NCBI RefSeq assembly: GCF_001517105.1
Contig: NZ_LPVF01000012.1
Location: forward strand, 310,001-374,000
Source of the DNA: Bacillus halotolerans
GTDB lineage: Bacteria > Bacillota > Bacilli > Bacillales > Bacillaceae
DNA: 64,000 nucleotides
Direction of reading: 5' to 3'
Positions 18,852 to 27,950 of this stretch are shown one piece after another. The notes under the pieces were generated by a model. It saw only the letters and a program-made list of their open reading frames with translations. It was not told the origin of the DNA and did not search any database. The translations under genes were made by a program, and so were the position numbers. The number at the start of each line of letters is the position of its first letter. Positions within the stretch are counted from its first letter, which is position 1.

Positions 18852-20582
18852 TCACTCTTTTGACAGCCATACAGAGTAAAAATCAATCCACCCCTCTTCA
18901 TCCAGCATCAGACCCTCAACAGTCTCACTCGATGCTACCTCAAGCACATTTTGATACAGCGGAATCGCGCTGACATCTCCTATAATCTGACAGTCAATTT
19001 GTTTTACTATATTCATTCTGGAAGACCTGTCGGGCAATGAGAAAAACCGTTCTATCATTTCTGAAAATGTCCGTTTCTGTTCATCTGAAAGATGCTGATG
19101 CAAAAAGCTGTTCTCCGAAAGCAGCAAATGCAAAAAACCAAACTCGCTTTCTTCACAAAACGTTGCGCTGTCATGAATGATGTCAGCCATTTGTACGATT
19201 TCCGGGCGGCGCAAATCGGCAGCAGTACAAAATTGCAGCTCAAGCCTAATGCCGTTCCGTTCACAAACCTCTTGAATCCATGCTGCGTCCTCGCGATGAT
19301 CCGTTTCAGAAAAGGTAAACAGTGACAGCATTTCCCCCGCATATCCGCTTTTTTTCATTAATTCCGCAGGTGAAGCGTCTCCCCAGTCAAAAGGCGCCGG
19401 GTGAAAAAAAGATGATACCGGATTGCTTCTGTGCCCTCCCGCCTCACGAACGAGCTGTTCAGACGAAATCAGCAGCCGAAGGGCTTTTCTCAAGCCCGGA
19501 TGCTGAAGCGGCCCTTTCTTTCTGAGGTTTAGTGACAAATATTGAACATGCCGTTCTTCAAAAACAGTTTGCCGCTCAGAAGGTTTCTGTTTTTCTCGAA
19601 GGGTAAAACCGTACATATCATCTGCTTGCTCAGAAAACACAAACTCAATACGATCTAAGAATGCCCGGCCTTTAAAGTACCGCTCGTTGGCTTGAAGAAT
19701 GAGCATGTGTTCGTCATGCTGAACAAGGCAAAAAGGTCCCGTCCCATTCACCCCGCCGTTCGTTTCTGCCGGCAGGATAGACAGCCGTTCATCACAAAGA
19801 ATATATGGCAAAAGCTCATTCGGCTGATCGAGCTCAATGTCCACACAAAAAGGCCCTTTCTCTGAAATCCGTTCAACACCTTTCAGCATCCATTTATATG
19901 GATTTTCATCATGATCCATAAAACGCTGAAACGTAAATACAACATCCCTTGACGTCAATGGCTTTCCATTATGAAAAGAAACGCCTTTCCGAAGAAAAAA
20001 TCTCCACCGTTTTTTCCCCGCCTTATTCCATCCGTGGATTAAATGCGGCTGCGGCTCTCTCTTTTCCCGATCAAATCGGAGCAGTGTATCATAAATCTGC
20101 TTGACAAAATGGCCCTCTGACCGCAGAAAGATCCTGCACGGATCAAAACTGCTTACCGCTGCTGGGGCTATAAACAAGCGCAGCACATCCTGTTCACCAT
20201 CCTGTCCGGTTTCTGTTACAAAACCGAACACCTCAGAAAACCACATGTCATACCTATTTTGAATCCCCGGAAACGCCGGCTGATACTGGTCAAGCAGTCC
20301 TTTTGCTTTTTCAAGTTTACCGGCTGTTGTATATTCCTTGGCAGTTTGAAGCAGCAAATCTTCCGGCTGACGGAGAAAAGCGATTTTTGATTTATGGCCG
20401 CGCCCCGATCCGCTTTCGCGAATGATCCACTTTTCGCTCTCCATCTTACGTAAAATCAGCTTCGCATTTCTCTCTGTACAATATAAACATGCCGCAATCT
20501 CACTGAGCGGCATTTCCTTCATCTGTCCCGGTTCGCCGCTCTCAGCTTTTGCGAGCGTCACATAATGGTCAATTAGCTTCAA
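18852..20582 (-). CDS. yhjP: YhjP, SgrR-type transcription regulator with solute-binding domain
   Basis: A 576-residue fusion of an N-terminal winged-helix domain (about residues 1-75, with LSEIAACLYCTERNAKLIL as the recognition region) and a large extracytoplasmic-type solute-binding domain of the SBP_bac_5 family (about 150-570, including FHNGKPLTSRDVVFTFQRF). This is the architecture of SgrR, a regulator that senses a small molecule in the cytoplasm. The TTG start has AGGAGG 8 nt upstream; an in-frame ATG further out would place that site inside the gene. It is divergent from the transporter gene yhjO, a probable target. Confidence 0.85.
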   Translation of the reverse strand: MKLIDHYVTLAKAESGEPGQMKEMPLSEIAACLYCTERNAKLILRKMESEKWIIRESGSGRGHKSKIAFLRQPEDLLLQTAKEYTTAGKLEKAKGLLDQYQPAFPGIQNRYDMWFSEVFGFVTETGQDGEQDVLRLFIAPAAVSSFDPCRIFLRSEGHFVKQIYDTLLRFDREKREPQPHLIHGWNKAGKKRWRFFLRKGVSFHNGKPLTSRDVVFTFQRFMDHDENPYKWMLKGVERISEKGPFCVDIELDQPNELLPYILCDERLSILPAETNGGVNGTGPFCLVQHDEHMLILQANERYFKGRAFLDRIEFVFSEQADDMYGFTLREKQKPSERQTVFEERHVQYLSLNLRKKGPLQHPGLRKALRLLISSEQLVREAGGHRSNPVSSFFHPAPFDWGDASPAELMKKSGYAGEMLSLFTFSETDHREDAAWIQEVCERNGIRLELQFCTAADLRRPEIVQMADIIHDSATFCEESEFGFLHLLLSENSFLHQHLSDEQKRTFSEMIERFFSLPDRSSRMNIVKQIDCQIIGDVSAIPLYQNVLEVASSETVEGLMLDEEGWIDFYSVWLSKE

Positions 20583-20696
20583 TCCCTGACCTCCTGACAA
20601 AAAAGGGGAATCTTTTTCTCTTATTTTCTTCTCTTTTTGGCCCGCCGCCCCTTCTATACACTACTACTATATCAAACAGCGAAAGGCGGAAATTAC

Positions 20697-21881
20697 ATGT
20701 TTATCCTCTTCCAATCAATTACATCCCGCTACACAGCACCCGTTTGGCTCCGATTTTTCGGCGAAATGCTGACAAGCCTGACAGGGGCCATGATGGGGCC
20801 GTTTATGGTGCTGTATCTGCATGAGCAATTAAACGGAAGCGTGATGCTTCCCATGCTGATCATCAGTCTTCAGCCCTTCGCTGATATTTGCCTGACACTC
20901 ATAGCGGGACGGGTGACAGATCAGCTCGGACGGCGAACAGCGATCCTTACTGCCCTGCTTCTGCAAACAGCGGCAATGGCGGGTTTTGTTTTAGCTCACG
21001 ATGCATATTTTTTCGCTTTCCTTTATATCCTCAACGGCATCGGAAGATCCCTGTACATTCCTGCATCACGCGCACAGATTGCCGAAAGCACGCCGGAAAA
21101 CAGACGGTCGGAAGTTTTTGCCGTCATCAATGCCATCTACTCAGCAGGCTTGACAGCAGGTCCGCTGCTTGGGCTGCTGCTGTACGCTCATGATCCCGTT
21201 TGGATATTTGCATTAGATGCCGCGGCACTGTTCATTTATTTTCTTATCGCCGCCTTTAAATTACCAGAAACAAAGCCGCTAAAAGCAGATCATCCCGCAG
21301 CATTATCCGCGAGTTTCACAAGATATCGGCCTGTTTTGATCCTTTTGCTGCTTTCTCTCCCAATCAGCATGTTATACGCGCAAACAGAAACGACATACAG
21401 GCTGTTCAGCAAAAGTATGTTTCCTGATTACCTGTCCATGCTGGCAATCTACTCGGCGGCAAAAGCTTTATTAAGCTTTGTTCTTCAAGTCCCTTTAGTA
21501 AAATGGACAGAAAAGTTTCCGATGAAAACGATTCTTCTCATCACCTATATCAGCTACTCACTTGCGGCCGCCGGCTTTGCATTCTCAACATCTTTGACGC
21601 TGCTTATGCTGACTGCGGCCGTGATGACGGTTGGAGAAAGCATCGGACTCACTCATATCCAAACCTTTATTTCCCGGCTGGCGCCGCCGCATATGCTCGG
21701 CCGTTTCTATGCGATATACGGCTTGCATTGGGATATTTCACGGTCAATCGGGCCGCTGGCCGGCGGACTGATCCTGACTTCATTTGGCGGGGAAATCATG
21801 TTTTACACTCTTTCCGTGTGTCTTCTCGCCGCCGGTTTCTTGCAGTCTCATATCATGGAGAGGATTGAATATATGTCATAA
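20697..21881 (+). CDS. yhjO: YhjO, major facilitator superfamily transporter
   Basis: A 394-residue MFS permease with about 12 hydrophobic segments. The loop 2-3 signature GRVTDQLGRRTAIL near residue 78 supports the family, and SRAQIAESTPENRRSEVFAVINAIYSAG fits the region around helices 4-5 of drug/sugar efflux members. AAAGGCGG precedes the ATG used; the frame extends 20 codons further without a ribosome site. It is divergent from yhjP, mirroring sgrR-setA in enterics, where an SgrR-type regulator controls a sugar efflux MFS gene. The substrate is unknown. Confidence 0.85.
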   Translation: MFILFQSITSRYTAPVWLRFFGEMLTSLTGAMMGPFMVLYLHEQLNGSVMLPMLIISLQPFADICLTLIAGRVTDQLGRRTAILTALLLQTAAMAGFVLAHDAYFFAFLYILNGIGRSLYIPASRAQIAESTPENRRSEVFAVINAIYSAGLTAGPLLGLLLYAHDPVWIFALDAAALFIYFLIAAFKLPETKPLKADHPAALSASFTRYRPVLILLLLSLPISMLYAQTETTYRLFSKSMFPDYLSMLAIYSAAKALLSFVLQVPLVKWTEKFPMKTILLITYISYSLAAAGFAFSTSLTLLMLTAAVMTVGESIGLTHIQTFISRLAPPHMLGRFYAIYGLHWDISRSIGPLAGGLILTSFGGEIMFYTLSVCLLAAGFLQSHIMERIEYMS

Positions 21882-22005
21882 GAAAAGTGAATGGCTGACA
21901 GAAAAAAATTCATAATTTCATTATCAACAAAAATATACTATAGTAATGATACATTCACTACATGAACAATTGGAACTGTAAGTTAATAGGAAGAAGGGTT
22001 TTATA

Positions 22006-23160
22006 TTGAAGAAAGACAAAAATCTCCTCACAGATCTATGGTTTATCGCAATCAGTGCAGCCGGGGGGTTTATTCTTTCGTTAACCGGAATATCGATCGG
22101 GTGGATGATCGGAACGCTGATTGTCGCCTGCTGTCTCGCTATGATACGGCCGGCTTGGCTGATGATGGCGCCAGACCAAAAAGGAATTAACCGCCGGTGG
22201 CTCGCTCTCGGGCAGATGATCCTCGGCATTGAATTGGGCCAAAAGCTGAACCTATCCGTTCTGTCTGTCCTCAAAGATCATTGGTTTTCGGTCGGCATCA
22301 TGCTGATTTTATCGATACTTCTTGCCATGCTGTCAGGCTATGTGCTTTGGCGTTTCAGCAAAACGGATATGATGACCAGCTTTGTCGGCACGGCTCCCGG
22401 CGGACTGTCCGCCATGCCGAGTATTGCTCAGGAGGTCGGTGCCAACACCGCTATTGTCAGTCTCGTTCAAATGATGCGGGTGCTGCTCGTGGTCCTGTCT
22501 ATTCCGTTTTTGGTTATCCTGATTTACGCTAAACAAGATGGCCCTGCAAATGCCGCAACACAAACGGTATCCGCTGCCACGACAGAAATCGGGCTCGCTC
22601 CCGTACTGTGGACCGGCGTTCTCATTTTCGTTGCCTGGGGAGCTTGTAAAGCGGCAAAATATTTAAAATTTCCCGCTCCGTGGCTGCTCGGCAGTATGCT
22701 CGGTGTAGCGGCCGTGCACATAGGCGGCGCTTCAATAACAGGCCATGACATGCTTGCATGGTGGCCGTCACAAGCCAACCATCTTTCGCAGATATTTCTG
22801 GGGGCTACAATCGGTTCTAAGATGTACAAAAGCATGTTTGCCGGCGTTACACGTATCATGATCGTCGGTTTCATTTCATCAGTCGGCTTAATTGCCGCTA
22901 TGCTTTTAAGCGCGGTGATCGTTTCCAAACTGACAGGGATTTCGCTGATCACCTCTGTTTTGGCATTTGCACCCGGCGGCATTGCGGAAATGGCGACGAC
23001 GTCTGTTACATTGCATGCCGATTCGACCTTTGTCGTTGCGGTTCAGGTCACACGCGTCATCCTTGTCATCGCCCTCTTGCCGCCGTTTTATCGTCTGCTT
23101 CACCATCTTCACGGTGAAAAAAAAGGCAAAGAGAGTTCGATAAGCGGCAGCAATGCCTAG
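22006..23160 (+). CDS. yhjN: YhjN, AbrB-family membrane protein
   Basis: A 384-residue membrane protein of the AbrB (ammonia monooxygenase regulator-like) family, unrelated to the transition-state regulator AbrB. It has around ten hydrophobic segments arranged as two repeats; each repeat has a FVGTAPGGLSAMPSIAQEVGA-like loop (near residue 125; second copy LAFAPGGIAEMATTSVTLHAD near 325). The TTG start is preceded by AGGAAGAAGGG. A run of polar residues follows the last helix. The function is unknown; transport is a guess from topology. Confidence 0.85.
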   Translation: MKKDKNLLTDLWFIAISAAGGFILSLTGISIGWMIGTLIVACCLAMIRPAWLMMAPDQKGINRRWLALGQMILGIELGQKLNLSVLSVLKDHWFSVGIMLILSILLAMLSGYVLWRFSKTDMMTSFVGTAPGGLSAMPSIAQEVGANTAIVSLVQMMRVLLVVLSIPFLVILIYAKQDGPANAATQTVSAATTEIGLAPVLWTGVLIFVAWGACKAAKYLKFPAPWLLGSMLGVAAVHIGGASITGHDMLAWWPSQANHLSQIFLGATIGSKMYKSMFAGVTRIMIVGFISSVGLIAAMLLSAVIVSKLTGISLITSVLAFAPGGIAEMATTSVTLHADSTFVVAVQVTRVILVIALLPPFYRLLHHLHGEKKGKESSISGSNA

Positions 23161-23499
23161 TTGGGGAAAATCTCCATATGGTAGACTTTAGGAAGAAAAG
23201 GTTTGGGGTGACTCTATTCTGCAGAGTATGGAAGACTTCAAAATGGAGCAGGTAAGTGAAATAAAAGGATTCAAGAACTTTTAAATCGCAAACCACCAAG
23301 ATGAGGAAATGTAAGTGTAAAAAGCGTCAATCCAGATATTTCGTTGTTGAGAATGCGTTGATTGAAAATTGCTGACACAAATGAATGATAAGTAAAAATG
23401 GATACAGCGTATAGAGCAATGAGTAATGAAGAATCTTTAAATAGAGCGACTTTTGGTATAAGAACATCCATAAGAATTCCAAAACAGGCTTCCTGATTG
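23161..23499. other. AT-rich boundary region without a supported gene
   Basis: About 340 bases between yhjN and the ntdR terminator. All frames are short. Fragments such as EDFKMEQVSEIKGFKNF (plus) and a hydrophobic minus-strand frame (23271-23471) have no convincing ribosome site. It marks the edge of the AT-rich ntd block and may hold decayed sequence. I recognise no insertion sequence ends. Confidence 0.4.
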
Positions 23500-23531
23500 A
23501 AAAAGAGGTTACATATGAATAACCTCTTTTT
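23500..23531. terminator. Terminator after ntdR
   Basis: AAAAAGAGGTT and AACCTCTTTTT arms around a 10-nt loop, with U-tracts possible on both strands. It lies about 40 bp past the ntdR stop. Confidence 0.85.
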
Positions 23532-23571
23532 CTATACAAAGATAAAATGATAAGGAAGTGAAAATCTCTAG

Positions 23572-24561
23572 TTACGTTGATTCTCTTATAATAAGATTTG
23601 TTGGAAGTTTAATAATTTTTCTGTTTAAAGAAGTGTTACCCGAAATATACTCGATTATTTTCAACACAGCCTGTTGACCTAATTCTATTATGGGAATATC
23701 AATTGTTGTTATGGTCGGAGTCACGACTTGGCAAATCGAATGGTTGTCAAAACCAATTACAGCTAAGTCTTCTGGGACTTTAAAGCCATTTTTTATCGCC
23801 TGTTTAATAATCCCTGCGGCGACTTGATCATTTCCTGTAAATATTGCTGAGGGTCTGTCCTTTAGATCCTTTATCTTATGAAAAACACGAAAGCCATCCT
23901 CGATATTAAACAATTCACCGAATATCCATTCGTTTCTATGATGTAAATTGTAATCTTGTAAAGCTTTCAAGTACCCCTCTCTCCTCTGACATTGAGCTTC
24001 GCTATATGGAGTATCAAAACAAAATCCAATTTTTTTATGTCCTCTTTCAATTAAATGTGCTACCCCCATGTATGCGGCTTCAAATTCATCATACCCAATG
24101 ATCGTGATGTCCGCTGAGTGATGATATTCATTACACAATAAGATAGGACCATACTTTAAGAAAGGGGATATCTTATCCCATTCATTTTCTAAAGTTCCAA
24201 GAATAATGCCATCAACTTCTTTGTGTTTCAATAACTCTAATAATTCCAGCTCTGTCTGTTTGTCATAAAAGGTTTGAAATACAATGACCTTGTAATTCTT
24301 AAACAGTGCCTCATGAGAGACCCCTTTTATTAATTGAGCAAAAAATGGATGGTCGATACTCGGAACCGATAAAGCTATCGTTTGTGTCTTATTTCTCCTA
24401 AAATTCCGAGCTAAATAATTGGGAGTGTAGTCAAGATCGTTAATAGCCTCTAAGATCATATCTCTTTTTTCTTTTGATACATAAGGATGATTATTCAATA
24501 CTCTTGATACTGTGGTTTTAGACACATTGCACAATTTTGCTATTTCATCAATTGTAGGCAT
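23572..24561 (-). CDS. ntdR: NtdR, LacI-family activator of ntdABC
   Basis: A 329-residue LacI/GalR regulator. The N-terminal helix-turn-helix TIDEIAKLCNVSKTTVSRVL (residues 3-22) and hinge are followed by a periplasmic-binding-like sensor domain (about 60-329, with GIILGTLENEW and VIGFDNHSICQVVTPTITT). In B. subtilis NtdR (YhjM) activates ntdABC in response to neotrehalosadiamine. GAGGAAGGG precedes the ATG. The gene is divergent from ntdA with about 105 bp between, including a 7-3-7 dyad, and has the low-GC composition of the ntd block. Confidence 0.93.
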   Translation of the reverse strand: MPTIDEIAKLCNVSKTTVSRVLNNHPYVSKEKRDMILEAINDLDYTPNYLARNFRRNKTQTIALSVPSIDHPFFAQLIKGVSHEALFKNYKVIVFQTFYDKQTELELLELLKHKEVDGIILGTLENEWDKISPFLKYGPILLCNEYHHSADITIIGYDEFEAAYMGVAHLIERGHKKIGFCFDTPYSEAQCQRREGYLKALQDYNLHHRNEWIFGELFNIEDGFRVFHKIKDLKDRPSAIFTGNDQVAAGIIKQAIKNGFKVPEDLAVIGFDNHSICQVVTPTITTIDIPIIELGQQAVLKIIEYISGNTSLNRKIIKLPTNLIIREST

Positions 24562-24585
24562 ATTTTCCCTTCCTCAAAAAAGTTA

Positions 24586-24616
24586 TTGACATGTTATCGG
24601 TTTCAGAAATTAGGAT
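24586..24616 (+). promoter_or_regulatory. Candidate ntdABC promoter
   Basis: TTGACA at 24586-24591 and TAGGAT at 24611-24616 with a 19-bp spacer. The good -35 with an over-long spacer and weak -10 would suit an activator-dependent promoter. Confidence 0.45.
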
Positions 24617-24633
24617 AAATTTGTATCAAATTT
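24617..24633. promoter_or_regulatory. 7-3-7 dyad in the ntdR-ntdA intergenic region
   Basis: AAATTTG-tat-CAAATTT is a perfect inverted repeat just downstream of the likely ntdABC -10. It could be a binding site for NtdR; this is inferred from position only. Confidence 0.45.
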
Positions 24634-24666
24634 TCCAGATTATAAAAATCATTGGAGGTACTGTTC

Positions 24667-25992
24667 ATGCAAAAACAGGTTAGAGTTTCAGGTAAAAGTA
24701 AAGAAAACATGTTATTGCTAAAACATTTAAAAGGTGACATGCAAGGAAAAGAACTTGTTATTGAAGACAGTATTGCAAACGAGCGATGGAAACAAGTATT
24801 AAAAGAAAACACAGATATTGAAAACGACCTTTTCAACTACCAAAAAAATCGTGAAATCAGTAAAGTCCCTTTTATGCCTGTAGACAGATTAATAACCAAT
24901 GATGAAGTGAATGATATCTTAAATACATTAACTGCAGTTTTGCCAACTGGAAAATTTACGAGTGGTTCCTATTTAGAGCAATTCGAAGTTGTTTTATCTA
25001 CATATTTACATAAAAGGTATGTAATTGCAACCAGCAGTGGAACGGATGCTATTATGATAGGATTATTGGCTTTAGGGTTAAATCGTGGGGATGAAGTGAT
25101 CATGCCAGCTAATAGCTTTGCAGCTACTGAAAATGCTGTGTTAGCTTTGGGCGGCGTTCCTGTCTATGTAGATATTAACCCGCAAACATTCTGCATCGAT
25201 CCTAACAAAATCGAGGAAGCAATAACTCCTTATACAAAATTTATTCTGCCTGTGCATTTATACGGAAAACATTCAGACATGAAGCATATCCGTGAAATCG
25301 CAAATCGTTATCAATTGAAAGTAATTGAGGATGCTTGCCAAGGAATTGGACTGACCGACTTAGGAAAGGATGCAGACATAACTACATTAAGTTTTAATCC
25401 ATATAAAAATTTTGGTGTATGTGGCAAGGCTGGAGCAATAGCAACTGATAATGAAGAACTCGCTAAAAAATGCATTCAATTTAGTTATCATGGTTTTGAA
25501 GTAAATGTGAAAAATAAGAAAGTCATCGATTTTGGACTTAACTCAAAAATGGACAATTTACAAGCAGCTATTGGTTTAGAGAGAATGAAGTATCTTTCAT
25601 TAAACAACTTCAAAAGACTGTTTTTGGCGGATAGATACATTACTCAATTAGCAGAATTACAGAATAAAGGTCTTATTGAATTACCGGAATTAAGTGAAGA
25701 TCATGTGTGGCATCTGTTTCCTATTAAGGTAAGAACAGAAGATAGGACAAATATCATGACGAAATTAAATGAAGATTTTGGTGTTCAAACAGATGTATAT
25801 TATCCAATCCTGTCTCATATGCAAAAAACTCCTTTAGTACAGGACAAGTATACAAAACTCCAATTGGTTCATACGGAAAAAGCTCATAGCCAGGTACTGC
25901 ATTTGCCATTATATCCGTCATTTACTTTAGAAGAACAAGACAGAGTAGTGGAGGGACTGTTTCATGTTATTAAGCAAGAAGTCAGAGTATAA
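24667..25992 (+). CDS. ntdA: NtdA, 3-oxo-glucose-6-phosphate aminotransferase
   Basis: NtdA transfers an amino group from glutamate to 3-oxo-glucose-6-phosphate, giving kanosamine-6-phosphate. It is a DegT/DnrJ/EryC1-type PLP enzyme. The PLP lysine is K247 in SFNPYKNFG, EDACQGIG (near 221) holds the ring-stacking and aspartate contacts, and SSGTDA (123-128) binds phosphate. The unusual N-terminal extension of about 65 residues is kept. GGAGG is 7 nt before this ATG, giving 441 residues as in strain 168. It overlaps ntdB by 29 bp. Confidence 0.96.
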   Translation: MQKQVRVSGKSKENMLLLKHLKGDMQGKELVIEDSIANERWKQVLKENTDIENDLFNYQKNREISKVPFMPVDRLITNDEVNDILNTLTAVLPTGKFTSGSYLEQFEVVLSTYLHKRYVIATSSGTDAIMIGLLALGLNRGDEVIMPANSFAATENAVLALGGVPVYVDINPQTFCIDPNKIEEAITPYTKFILPVHLYGKHSDMKHIREIANRYQLKVIEDACQGIGLTDLGKDADITTLSFNPYKNFGVCGKAGAIATDNEELAKKCIQFSYHGFEVNVKNKKVIDFGLNSKMDNLQAAIGLERMKYLSLNNFKRLFLADRYITQLAELQNKGLIELPELSEDHVWHLFPIKVRTEDRTNIMTKLNEDFGVQTDVYYPILSHMQKTPLVQDKYTKLQLVHTEKAHSQVLHLPLYPSFTLEEQDRVVEGLFHVIKQEVRV

Positions 25993-26809
25993 AACCTTAT
26001 CTAAGGTTGAACATCCTAAGTATATTGTTTTTTGTGATTTTGATGAAACGTATTTTCCGCATACAATCGATGAACAAAAACAACAAGAGATATATGAACT
26101 CGAAGACTATCTAGAACAAAAAAGTAAAGCCGGGGAACTGCTCATCGGATGGGTTACCGGGAGTAGTATAGAATCTATTCTCGATAAAATGGGACGAGGA
26201 AAATTTAGATATTTCCCGCATTTTATAGCTAGTGATCTTGGAACTGAAATTACGTACTTTTCAGAGCATAATTTCGGGCAGCAAGATAATGAGTGGAACA
26301 GTCGTATAAATGAAGAGTTTAGTAAAGAAAAGATTGAGATACTTGTGAAACAGTTACATGAAAATCATAACATTCTTTTGAATCCCCAAACTCAATTAGG
26401 AAAGTCACGGTATAAGCATAATTTTTATTATCAGGAACAAGATGAAATAAACGACAAGAAAAATTTATTAGCAATCGAAAAGATCTGCGAGGAATACGGA
26501 GTTTCAGTTAATATAAATCGTTGCAATCCCTTAGCAGGTGATCCAGAAGACAGCTATGATGTAGATTTTATACCCATGGGAACAGGAAAGAATGAAATTG
26601 TAAAGTTTATGCTAGAGAAATACAACCTAGATACCGAAAAAGCTATCGCATTTGGAGATAGCGGAAATGATGTTCGTATGTTACAGGCAGTAGGAAATGG
26701 ATATCTACTAAAAAATGCAACACAAGAAGCCAAAAATCTGCACCAACTGATAACCGATAGTGAGTACTCAAAAGGAATTACCAATACCTTAAAAAAATTA
26801 ATTGGATAA
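25964..26809 (+). CDS. ntdB: NtdB, kanosamine-6-phosphate phosphatase
   Basis: NtdB is a HAD-superfamily phosphatase that releases kanosamine from kanosamine-6-phosphate. The nucleophile motif FCDFDET places D25 and D27, and AFGDSGNDVRML near residue 228 gives the C-terminal metal-binding acidic pair of the Cof/sucrose-phosphatase type. A cap domain occupies about residues 85-190. GGAGGG lies before the ATG inside the end of ntdA; the 29-bp overlap implies coupled translation. The 281-residue length is normal. Confidence 0.95.
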   Translation: MLLSKKSEYKTLSKVEHPKYIVFCDFDETYFPHTIDEQKQQEIYELEDYLEQKSKAGELLIGWVTGSSIESILDKMGRGKFRYFPHFIASDLGTEITYFSEHNFGQQDNEWNSRINEEFSKEKIEILVKQLHENHNILLNPQTQLGKSRYKHNFYYQEQDEINDKKNLLAIEKICEEYGVSVNINRCNPLAGDPEDSYDVDFIPMGTGKNEIVKFMLEKYNLDTEKAIAFGDSGNDVRMLQAVGNGYLLKNATQEAKNLHQLITDSEYSKGITNTLKKLIG

Positions 26810-26826
26810 TGAGGAGGAAATAGAGT

Positions 26827-27879
26827 ATGAAGAAGATTGGTATCATAGGTGCAGGCGGTATTGCAAGAGCGCACGCAACTGCTTTATCTACAATTAAAAA
26901 TGCAGAGTTAGTAGGGGTGTATGACATAAATCAACAAAATGCGGAAAGCTTTGTGAAAACTTTCGGCGGGAAGACATATGAAAATGTAGATGAACTAATT
27001 GATGTCTCAGAAGGTTTAATTGTAGCATCTCCAAACTTTTGCCATAAAGAACATGCTTTGCAAGCATTAGAAAAGCATAAGCATGTATTGTGTGAAAAGC
27101 CTATGGCTATTTCTCTTGAGGAAGCAAGCATTATGAAAGATACTGCTGAAAGGTTAGACGTAAGAGCTAGTATGGGATTTAATTATAGATATTTGTCTTA
27201 CGTAAATATCTTAAAAAGCTTAATTATCAATAATGAACTAGGTAACATCCTGTCCATAAAAGTACACTTCAAGAAAAACAGCGCCCTTAGACGTAAGAAG
27301 TTTACTTGGAGAGATGACGCGAATAGTAAGAAGACCAGCGGGTCATTGGGGGATCTGGGTATTCACCTTATCGACATGGTATGGTATTTGTTCGAGAGTG
27401 ATTTCATCACAGAATCAGTAAGGGCAAAGATGAACACAAATGTAAAAACAAAAGAGGATAAACAGGTACTTGTAGATGACTATGCAGAAATATACGGTCA
27501 ACTGAAGAACAAGGTATTTGTAAATATCATCACATCAAAATGTTCTGTACCTGAAGACTGCGGTTTTAGCATTGAGGTAGTTGGACACAAAAAAGAGTTT
27601 AAATACCACACAGGCAACCCTCACGTTTACAAGCTCATAGATGGCTTGAACGTGGTAGACTGCCCAGTGCCGCAAAGTCTATTAAATGATCCGCCAAACG
27701 AATTTTATGGTTGGGCTGATTCTTTTAGAAGCGAGTTAATCAATTGGATTTCATCAACTCAGAAAGATTGGGTTGAGATCCCTTCTTTTCACGATGGTTT
27801 TAGATCTCAGGAAGTATTAGAAATGTTCTTTGAGAAAGATAGCAACTCTCAAACAATGTCTGTTTTAGCAGTCAACTAG
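26827..27879 (+). CDS. ntdC: NtdC, glucose-6-phosphate 3-dehydrogenase
   Basis: NtdC starts the pathway by NAD-dependent oxidation of glucose-6-phosphate at C3. It is a Gfo/Idh/MocA oxidoreductase: Rossmann motif GIIGAGGIARAH (residues 5-16), the catalytic-site CEKPMA with K91, and GDLGIHLIDM with D176 and H180. The C-terminal half is the alpha/beta substrate domain. GAGGAGG precedes the ATG, 17 bp after ntdB. A terminator follows, so ntdABC can end here, with glcP reached only by read-through or by its own promoter. Confidence 0.95.
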   Translation: MKKIGIIGAGGIARAHATALSTIKNAELVGVYDINQQNAESFVKTFGGKTYENVDELIDVSEGLIVASPNFCHKEHALQALEKHKHVLCEKPMAISLEEASIMKDTAERLDVRASMGFNYRYLSYVNILKSLIINNELGNILSIKVHFKKNSALRRKKFTWRDDANSKKTSGSLGDLGIHLIDMVWYLFESDFITESVRAKMNTNVKTKEDKQVLVDDYAEIYGQLKNKVFVNIITSKCSVPEDCGFSIEVVGHKKEFKYHTGNPHVYKLIDGLNVVDCPVPQSLLNDPPNEFYGWADSFRSELINWISSTQKDWVEIPSFHDGFRSQEVLEMFFEKDSNSQTMSVLAVN

Positions 27880-27902
27880 TATTTCGAAGAGATAAGTTAC
27901 TG

Positions 27903-27933
27903 AAAAAGCAGGAATTTATTTTCCTGCTTTTTC
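27903..27933 (+). terminator. Terminator between ntdC and glcP
   Basis: AAAAGCAGGAA and TTCCTGCTTTT arms with a short AT loop and a T-tract, about 20 bp past the ntdC stop. Confidence 0.85.
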
Positions 27934-27950
27934 ATATAGGGGTGTAATGA

